A DNA stretch of 57,383 nt from positions 1 to 57,383 of the forward strand of contig DXEN01000032.1 of NCBI GenBank assembly GCA_019114945.1, written 5' to 3'. The stretch's first letter is position 1; each line of letters opens with the position of its first letter. The notes beneath the pieces were generated by a model, which made no database searches, had not been told where the DNA came from, and saw nothing but the letters and a program-made list of their open reading frames with translations. The position numbers and the translations under genes were made by a program. Shown here in pieces: positions 52,726 through 57,383 of this stretch. The DNA comes from Candidatus Parabacteroides intestinigallinarum (GTDB lineage: Bacteria; Bacteroidota; Bacteroidia; Bacteroidales; Tannerellaceae).

Positions 52726-53529
52726 ATGAAACTATCATTTTTAAGTTTAGCGAGCGGAAGCAGTGGAAACTGTTACTATTTAGGAACGCCGGAATTTGGT
52801 ATCTTGATAGATGCGGGCATTGGTATCCGGACGATTCGGAAAGTGTTGAAGGACCGTTCGGTCGATTTTGACAAGATCGTAGCTGTTTTGGTCACGCACG
52901 ACCATGCCGACCATATTAAGACGGTGGGGTATTTAGGCGAGAAGTTAGGTATCCCGGTGTATTCAACTGCGGGTGTGCATCGAGGAATCAACAAGAGCCG
53001 GTATGTGGAGGAGAAATTATATACTTCCCGTCGGGTGATCGAGAAAGAGGAGCCTTTCCTTATCCGGGATTTTCGGATCACGGCTTTCGAGGTGCCGCAT
53101 GATAGCACCGATAATGTAGGCTACCATATCGAGTATGGAGAGCATAAGTTTACCATCGTGACCGATGTAGGGCATATCACCGATACGGTGGGTAAATATA
53201 TTTGTAAGGCGAATCACTTGATTTTGGAGGCGAATTATGACGAGGAGATGCTTCGTTTTGGTTCCTATCCCGCTTTTTTGAAAGAGCGGGTAGCGAGTCC
53301 GACGGGGCATTTAAGCAATCGGGAGGCGGCGGAGTTCCTGGCGACTCATTACGACGGTACGCTCAAAAATATATGGCTTTGCCATTTGAGCCGGGATAAT
53401 AACCATCCGGAATTGGCCTATAAAACAGTAGATATACGCTTGTTTCAAGAAGGGATACGGGTGGGAAAGGATGTCTCGTTGGTGGCCTTGAAGCGCACGA
53501 CTCCCTCCGAGATGTATGAGCTTGATTAA
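52726..53529 (+). CDS. MBL-fold hydrolase, WalJ/YycJ-like
   Basis: 267 residues. FLSLASGSSGNCYYLG at the N-terminus and VTHDHADHIKTVGYLG (about 56-71) give the family and metal site; PHDSTDNVGY (about 124), VTDVGHIT and LCHLSRDNNHPELA provide the remaining ligands. The family includes YycJ, a 5'-3' exonuclease implicated in DNA mismatch repair and cell-wall coordination in Firmicutes. The biochemical role in Bacteroidales is inferred only. Confidence 0.9.
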   Translation: MKLSFLSLASGSSGNCYYLGTPEFGILIDAGIGIRTIRKVLKDRSVDFDKIVAVLVTHDHADHIKTVGYLGEKLGIPVYSTAGVHRGINKSRYVEEKLYTSRRVIEKEEPFLIRDFRITAFEVPHDSTDNVGYHIEYGEHKFTIVTDVGHITDTVGKYICKANHLILEANYDEEMLRFGSYPAFLKERVASPTGHLSNREAAEFLATHYDGTLKNIWLCHLSRDNNHPELAYKTVDIRLFQEGIRVGKDVSLVALKRTTPSEMYELD

Positions 53530-53555
53530 AAGTCCGCGAAAAAATGGCGGGAAAG

Positions 53556-53587
53556 TTTGGCTATAAAAAATAAAAAGTCTATCTTTG
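53556..53587 (+). promoter_or_regulatory. Consensus promoter of the tRNA operon
   Basis: TTTG (53556-53559), a 20-base spacer and TATCTTTG (53580-53587) are an ideal Bacteroidetes promoter, as expected for stable RNA genes. Confidence 0.8.
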
Positions 53588-53641
53588 CACCCGCAATCGA
53601 GAAACAAGCGGAGGCTTGAAGGAAAGAGAGCGACACGTAAT

Positions 53642-53714
53642 GACTTCGTAGCTCAGTTGGTAGAGCAAATGACTCTTAATCATTGGGTCGAGGGTTCGAG
53701 CCCCTCCGAGGTCA
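53642..53714 (+). tRNA. tRNA-Lys (CTT), copy 1
   Basis: 73 bases with full cloverleaf: acceptor GACTTCG/CGAGGTC, D-arm GCTC/GAGC, anticodon loop CTCTTAA (anticodon CTT), T-arm GAGGG/CCCTC with TTCGAGC, discriminator A. CCA is not encoded; the sequence continues CATAAG. Confidence 0.95.
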
Positions 53715-53734
53715 CATAAGTGTAATAAGAGGAT

Positions 53735-53807
53735 GACTTCGTAGCTCAGTTGGTAGAGCAAATGACTCTTAATCATTGGGTCGAGGGTTCGAGCCCCTCC
53801 GAGGTCA
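53735..53807 (+). tRNA. tRNA-Lys (CTT), copy 2
   Basis: Identical in sequence to copy 1 and 93 bases downstream, a recent tandem duplication or a gene-conversion pair. Transcribed from the same promoter. Confidence 0.95.
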
Positions 53808-53820
53808 CACGAACGGTATT

Positions 53821-53905
53821 GGAAAGGTGGTAGAGTGGTCGATTACAGCGGTCTTGAAAACCGCCGTACCGAGAGGTACCGGGGGTTCGAATCCCTCCCT
53901 TTCCG
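53821..53905 (+). tRNA. tRNA-Ser (TGA)
   Basis: 85 bases. Acceptor GGAAAGG/CCTTTCC, anticodon stem GCGGT/ACCGC with loop CTTGAAA (anticodon TGA), a long variable arm (GTACCGAGAGGTAC) typical of serine tRNAs, and T-loop TTCGAAT. Discriminator G. Confidence 0.95.
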
Positions 53906-53915
53906 CGGAATAGGT

Positions 53916-53949
53916 CCTGTAAGGCGAATATGCTTTACGGGATTTTTTG
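53916..53949 (+). terminator. Terminator of the tRNA operon
   Basis: CCTGTAAGG (53916-53924) pairs with CTTTACGGG (53933-53941), with two G-T pairs, followed by ATTTTTTG. Confidence 0.75.
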
Positions 53950-53995
53950 TTTATAGGCGGTTTTGCAAGGACGGTTTTTTTAAGAAATCAAACGA

Positions 53996-54997
53996 ATGGA
54001 TCAGGGTATGAGATCATTGGATGCGGAAGACGTTCGGCCGGATATCGCGTATATGCTGGAACAGGCCGTGAAAGCCCCTTCGGGGCATAATGCCCAACCG
54101 TGGTTGTTTCGGGTGGGGGATGATTGGGTTCAGATTCTTCCGAATACCAGTAAATCGCTTCCGGTGGTCGATCCGGATAACCGGGAGTTGTTTATCGGCT
54201 TGGGGTGTGCGGTCGAGAATCTTTGCGTAGCGGCGAGGGCGCGTGGCTATGATGTGGAGCTTGATTTCTCCAAAGCGGGCGAGATAACCGTTGGGATGCT
54301 TCGGGGGCAAGTGGATGAGGAGTCCGTGCGGCAACTCCGCTGGCTCTCGGAACGGCAGACGAACCGAAGCGTGTATACCGGCGAGAGGATATCCCCGGAG
54401 GTATTGGCTTATTTGCGGGAGATTCCGTTGGAGAAATTTGTGGGTTTGCGTTTGTGGGCGAGGGACGAGGAGGCATTCAGCCAGGTCGCTTCCTGTATAT
54501 ATGAAGGCAACGAGAGGCAATTGGGCGATCCTTTGTTTAAACGGGAGTTGCGTACATGGATGCGCTTTAATAAGCGGCATGAGCGGGCGATGTCGGATGG
54601 TTTGAGCTATGCGGTGTTTGGCGCTCCTAATCTTCCTCGTTTCTTGTCGGAGCCGGTGATGACGGGTGTATTGAGGTCCGATTGGCAGAGTCAAGGCGAT
54701 CGGAAGCGTTTGGAGTCAGCCTCGCATATAGCCATATTTACGCTTCAAAAAGAAGGGATAACGGAGTGGATCGGATTGGGGCGTAGCTTACAGCGTTTTT
54801 TATTGCGGGTCGCGGCGTGTGGATGCGCTTGTTCTTTCTTGAATCAGCCTTGCGAGGTAAGCGATTTGGCGAGCGGGTTGGCGGATGCGTTGTCGTTAGA
54901 GGGCGAATCCGTGGAGTTGATTCTTCGTTTGGGATACGCCAAGCGAAGAATGCCTTGTTCGCCTCGCGTGCCTTGGCGGGAGAAGTTGGTCCGATAA
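53996..54997 (+). CDS. Acg-type nitroreductase-family protein
   Basis: 333 residues, a tandem nitroreductase-fold protein of the Acg/Rv2032 group. The N-terminal LEQAVKAPSGHNAQPWLFRV (about 18-37) is a flavin-binding signature, and RQTNRSVYTGERISPEVL (about 120-137) is a second conserved block. A Cys-rich CGCACSFLNQPCE lies near 278-290. Members bind or sequester FMN rather than acting as ordinary nitroreductases in some cases. There is no signal peptide. It lies just downstream of the tRNA operon terminator. Confidence 0.85.
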   Translation: MDQGMRSLDAEDVRPDIAYMLEQAVKAPSGHNAQPWLFRVGDDWVQILPNTSKSLPVVDPDNRELFIGLGCAVENLCVAARARGYDVELDFSKAGEITVGMLRGQVDEESVRQLRWLSERQTNRSVYTGERISPEVLAYLREIPLEKFVGLRLWARDEEAFSQVASCIYEGNERQLGDPLFKRELRTWMRFNKRHERAMSDGLSYAVFGAPNLPRFLSEPVMTGVLRSDWQSQGDRKRLESASHIAIFTLQKEGITEWIGLGRSLQRFLLRVAACGCACSFLNQPCEVSDLASGLADALSLEGESVELILRLGYAKRRMPCSPRVPWREKLVR

Positions 54998-55084
54998 GCG
55001 TGCAGCGTTTCGGCGAGGGTGTGCGTCTTTCAAAGAAGAAGGGGTAAACGTGTGAATGAAGGTACGTTAAAGTATATGTAAATG

Positions 55085-55115
55085 TTGGGGTGTTCCTGCG
55101 AACCCGCTATATTTG
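55085..55115 (+). promoter_or_regulatory. Promoter of the Trp/Tyr-rich protein gene
   Basis: TTG (55085-55087), a 20-base spacer and TATATTTG (55108-55115). A leader of about 100 bases follows. The rest of the 54998-55222 gap shows nothing else. Confidence 0.6.
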
Positions 55116-55222
55116 TGCATATATTGAATGCGGATTACATGTTATAAAATAAAAAAGCGTTTAAACCCTTTCCGTGAAAGAAGGTCGAAATAGAAACTAT
55201 TTAAAGTAGAGGAGAAACAAAT

Positions 55223-56509
55223 ATGAAACCCATGAGATTGACATCTGTCGTGTTGATGCTTCTGGTCGCGTTTGGTGTCGCGGCTCAGGAGGAATTCTTT
55301 GATGATGTGTATTTCTCTTCCAAAAGTAAGAAAAAAAGCGAACAGGTTGAAGAGAAAAAAGTCGTTCAGCCCAAGAAGGAGACCGTCGCTACTTCCGCAC
55401 GGACGGTGACGGCCGGAAGCGAGGCCGCTTCTTCCGATGACTGGGACGTGGACGCGTATAACCGTCGTTATTCATCCGTGGAGGTAGAGGAGCCTTATAG
55501 CGGGGATGAATATGTGGAGGAAGATGGCGACGGGGAGGAGCTTTCGTCCGAGCGTCGCTCGGATACGGAATATACGGAGCGAATCATTCGTTATCATTCT
55601 CCGAGCAAGATTACGATCGCGGGGGCCGACCAGGTCGATCTTTATGTGAGCGATGGTTATTATGCGTATGGTTATGATACGGATTATTCGGATGGATCCG
55701 TAGACGTGAATATAAATATTGGTAACGCGTGGTGGTCGCCTTGGTATGCCAACTATTGGTGGTACGATCCGTGGTTTTATGGATATAGTCCGTGGTGGAC
55801 CTACTCGGCTCGTTTCTATAGCCCGTATTGGAGCTTTGGTTGGGGCTGGGGTGGTTTCTATGGTTGGTATGGTGGTTGGTACGATCCGTGGTACAGCCCG
55901 TATTGGGGTTGGGGCGGCTATTGGGGCCATCATCATTATTACGCCACTCCGCGTCGGTATTACGCGCATGGACGTTCGTCGTACCGGAATAATCGCTCGT
56001 ACGCGAGCGGCAGAGGCGCCGGATACGCGAGGAGCGGACGTAGTAGCGGCTCTTACTCCTCGTTGCGGAGTTCCGGGGCATCCGGCAGGCCTTCCTCCGC
56101 TACTTCATTGAGTAATGGTCGCACGGGGTCTACCCGTAGGGAGTCCGCCATCGCTTCTGGCGCGGGGCGTCGTTCGTCGATAGGTAACAACTCGACTACG
56201 ACCCGGAGTAGTAGCTCTACGTTGCGGAGTACCGCGCCGCGGACACGTGTCTCCCGAAGTAATAGTGGCGGCAGCACCAATCGTAACGCGACGGGGAGCG
56301 CTACCTTTAGCCGTCGGTATTCGACGCCTTCACGCTCTTCCTCCAGGAGTAGCAATAGTTTCATGAATAGTCGTTCCTCTTCATCGAGTCAATATCGGAG
56401 CACGATGCCATCCCGAAGCAGTTCGATGGGCTCGGGTAGCTTCGGTGGAGGCCGTTCCAGTGGAGGCTCGATAGGTGGCGGTGGTCGCTCGGGTGGTGGC
56501 CGTAGATAA
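55223..56509 (+). CDS. Exported Trp/Tyr/Gly-rich and Ser/Arg-rich low-complexity protein
   Basis: 428 residues. A signal peptide ends near AA-QEE at residue 21. An acidic and Lys-rich segment (about 25-115) follows. Then comes an aromatic block (about 170-245) dominated by Trp, Tyr, Gly, Pro and Phe (repeats like WWSPWY, YDPWYSPYWGWGGYWG, ending in a His run), and a Ser/Arg/Gly-rich tail (about 250-428) ending GGGRSGGGRR. No enzymatic domain is visible. The pattern suggests an exported adhesive or matrix/scaffold protein; similar hypothetical proteins occur in Bacteroidales. A strong terminator follows. Confidence 0.85.
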   Translation: MKPMRLTSVVLMLLVAFGVAAQEEFFDDVYFSSKSKKKSEQVEEKKVVQPKKETVATSARTVTAGSEAASSDDWDVDAYNRRYSSVEVEEPYSGDEYVEEDGDGEELSSERRSDTEYTERIIRYHSPSKITIAGADQVDLYVSDGYYAYGYDTDYSDGSVDVNINIGNAWWSPWYANYWWYDPWFYGYSPWWTYSARFYSPYWSFGWGWGGFYGWYGGWYDPWYSPYWGWGGYWGHHHYYATPRRYYAHGRSSYRNNRSYASGRGAGYARSGRSSGSYSSLRSSGASGRPSSATSLSNGRTGSTRRESAIASGAGRRSSIGNNSTTTRSSSSTLRSTAPRTRVSRSNSGGSTNRNATGSATFSRRYSTPSRSSSRSSNSFMNSRSSSSSQYRSTMPSRSSSMGSGSFGGGRSSGGSIGGGGRSGGGRR

Positions 56510-56576
56510 GTGTTTAGGTGATAATTTAGAGGAAGTCAAATGATTCCGATAAGTAAATACATATTAAATCGCAAGC

Positions 56577-56610
56577 AAAAGCGTGCAGCTCAATGAGTTG
56601 CACGCTTTTT
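56577..56610 (+). terminator. Intrinsic terminator after the Trp/Tyr-rich protein
   Basis: AAAAGCGTGCA (56577-56587) pairs with TGCACGCTTTT (56599-56609) with an inner CTC/GAG pairing, and the T-run follows directly. Confidence 0.85.
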
Positions 56611-56702
56611 GCGTTTATGGGGTTCTTGGTTTCTATGCCTTTTTTACGCCCTTTTTTATCTCTTATTTGCGACATATTTGCAACAAGACAAAAAAGTAGA
56701 TA

Positions 56703-57320
56703 ATGTGGGACAAAATCCTACTAATCTCAACTAATACATACTTAAAAGTAGAAAATATGCCAACAATCGGATTTGAAATCAAAAGGAAGTGTAAGGCCTG
56801 CGGCAAAGTCTTTGTCGCAAAGACACTTGACAGCCATTATTGTTCGCCTAAATGCAGCAAAGTGGCTTGGAAACGCAAAAAGGATGCAAAGGATAAAAAC
56901 GCACGGTTAGAAGCCATCGCCCGGCAAATACCCGACATCAGAGAGTATATTTCCGTAAAGGAAGCTGTGGCTATGTTCGGTGTGGAACGTAACACCTTGT
57001 ACAGACTGATAAAATCAGGGCGTATTCCTGCCGTTAATATCGGCACCCGTCTTATACGCATTAAGCGTTCTGACATGGAGAATCGTTTCCTTACCCGTCC
57101 GGAGAGCATTGCTGAAAAAGAGAGACCTATTCCCAAACTTTACAGTATGGAGCCGGAGGACTGTTATACCATTACTCAGGTTTGTGAGAAATATCATATC
57201 AATGACAGTTCCGTATGGGCGCACGTCAGAAAATACTCCATTCCATCCCGACAAATCGGGAACTATGTATATGTACCCAAACAAGAAATAGATAACCTTT
57301 ATAAATCAGAGATAGAATGA
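56703..57320 (+). CDS. Zinc-finger plus tandem excisionase-type HTH protein of a mobile element
   Basis: 205 residues from ATG 56703; a second ATG at 56757 (MPTIGFEIKRKC) is the more usual-looking start and gives 187 residues. A small Cys-rich zinc finger (CKACGKVF then HYCSPKC, about 32-50) is followed by a MerR/Xis-like helix-turn-helix (YISVKEAVAMFGVERNTLYR, then GTRLIRIKRSDMENRF, about 80-130) and a second related HTH (YTITQVCEKYHINDSSVWAHVRK then YVYVPKQEIDNLY, about 155-202). Bacteroidetes integrative elements carry such proteins beside integrases. The stop overlaps the next ATG by 4 bases. AT-rich codons set it apart from the chromosomal genes. Confidence 0.8.
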   Translation: MWDKILLISTNTYLKVENMPTIGFEIKRKCKACGKVFVAKTLDSHYCSPKCSKVAWKRKKDAKDKNARLEAIARQIPDIREYISVKEAVAMFGVERNTLYRLIKSGRIPAVNIGTRLIRIKRSDMENRFLTRPESIAEKERPIPKLYSMEPEDCYTITQVCEKYHINDSSVWAHVRKYSIPSRQIGNYVYVPKQEIDNLYKSEIE

Positions 57321-57383
57321 AGAAAGCATTGCCTAACACTAAAGTGACCGTCAAGCTCAGAAGGTCAAGATACAAGGAAGAGT
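57317..57383 (+). CDS. Probable tyrosine-type integrase, N-terminal fragment at window edge
   Basis: 22 codons visible (MKKALPNTKVTVKLRRSRYKE...), in frame to the window edge and overlapping the previous stop (ATGA). The basic, Lys/Arg-rich N-terminus after a double-HTH excisionase-like gene matches my memory of Bacteroidetes site-specific integrases. Only the start is seen, so the call rests mostly on context. Confidence 0.5.
   Translation, partial: MKKALPNTKVTVKLRRSRYKEE

Overview
This is a chromosomal segment from a member of the Bacteroidales, most like the Parabacteroides/Tannerellaceae group. The genus is my inference from protein flavour, not a database match. Evidence for the order: a type III glutamine synthetase; Rho with a long disordered insert; an XusABC-like xenosiderophore operon with a Bacteroidetes-style surface lipoprotein; many lipoproteins; DUF3810, DUF4374 and DUF4377 proteins; and promoters of the Bacteroidetes -33 TTTG / -7 TAnnTTTG type (best examples at 53556-53587 and 29482-29513).

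Layout. 1-4643 (minus): glnN (cut by the window edge), then tex-ybaK. 4892-9732 (minus): a likely operon of a Tat-exported Gfo/Idh/MocA oxidoreductase, phenylacetate-CoA ligase, a double-ACT protein, a 46-residue membrane peptide and a sodium:solute symporter. 9994-14790 (plus): a TonB-dependent receptor, a DUF4374 surface lipoprotein and a short PepSY membrane protein (XusABC-like iron/siderophore uptake), with a palindromic tandem repeat between the first two genes. 14926-22258 (plus): housekeeping genes aspS, a NIF3-family gene, a zinc-ribbon coiled-coil gene, tilS and rho, followed by a convergent recQ. 24397-26466 (plus): an unknown protein, a GtrA flippase and a GT2 glycosyltransferase. 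26539-27451 (plus): three overlapping small genes DUF3791-DUF3990-DUF3791, a candidate ADP-ribosyltransferase-fold toxin cassette. 27588-29371 (minus): a DUF4377 lipoprotein, a Crp/Fnr remnant and a metallo-beta-lactamase-fold enzyme.

29531-32421 (plus): a ROK kinase, a ThuA-like lipoprotein and a DUF3810 membrane metalloprotease-like protein. 32529-36036: a SPOR lipoprotein (minus), an S9 peptidase (plus) and an M23 peptidase (minus). 36134-38907 (plus): a complete TRAP transporter (P, Q, M). It converges, across a seven-copy 41/42-bp tandem repeat, on mannonate dehydratase and a mannonate-oxidoreductase-like SDR (39260-41332, minus); together these suggest hexuronate use. 42283-49155 (plus): a tripartite RND efflux pump followed closely by a divergent LpxA-like acyltransferase. 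49265-53529 (plus): an ABC-F ATPase, a TRIC-family channel, L-asparaginase and a WalJ/YycJ-like hydrolase. 53642-53905: tRNA-Lys(CTT) twice and tRNA-Ser(TGA). 53996-56509: an Acg-type nitroreductase and a Trp/Tyr/Gly- plus Ser/Arg-rich exported protein. From about 56620 to the end, low-GC DNA carries an excisionase-like protein overlapping the start of a probable integrase, which looks like the left end of a mobile element.

Two themes stand out. First, several sequence-unrelated clusters of short, palindrome-containing repeats sit directly 3' of genes (12453-12600, 16692-16773, 27488-27564, 38937-39226), along with AT-rich short repeats that sometimes supply the stop codon. Second, third-position GC differs sharply between gene blocks: very high in glnN, the xus genes, the TRAP genes and uxuA, and much lower in the housekeeping and RND genes.
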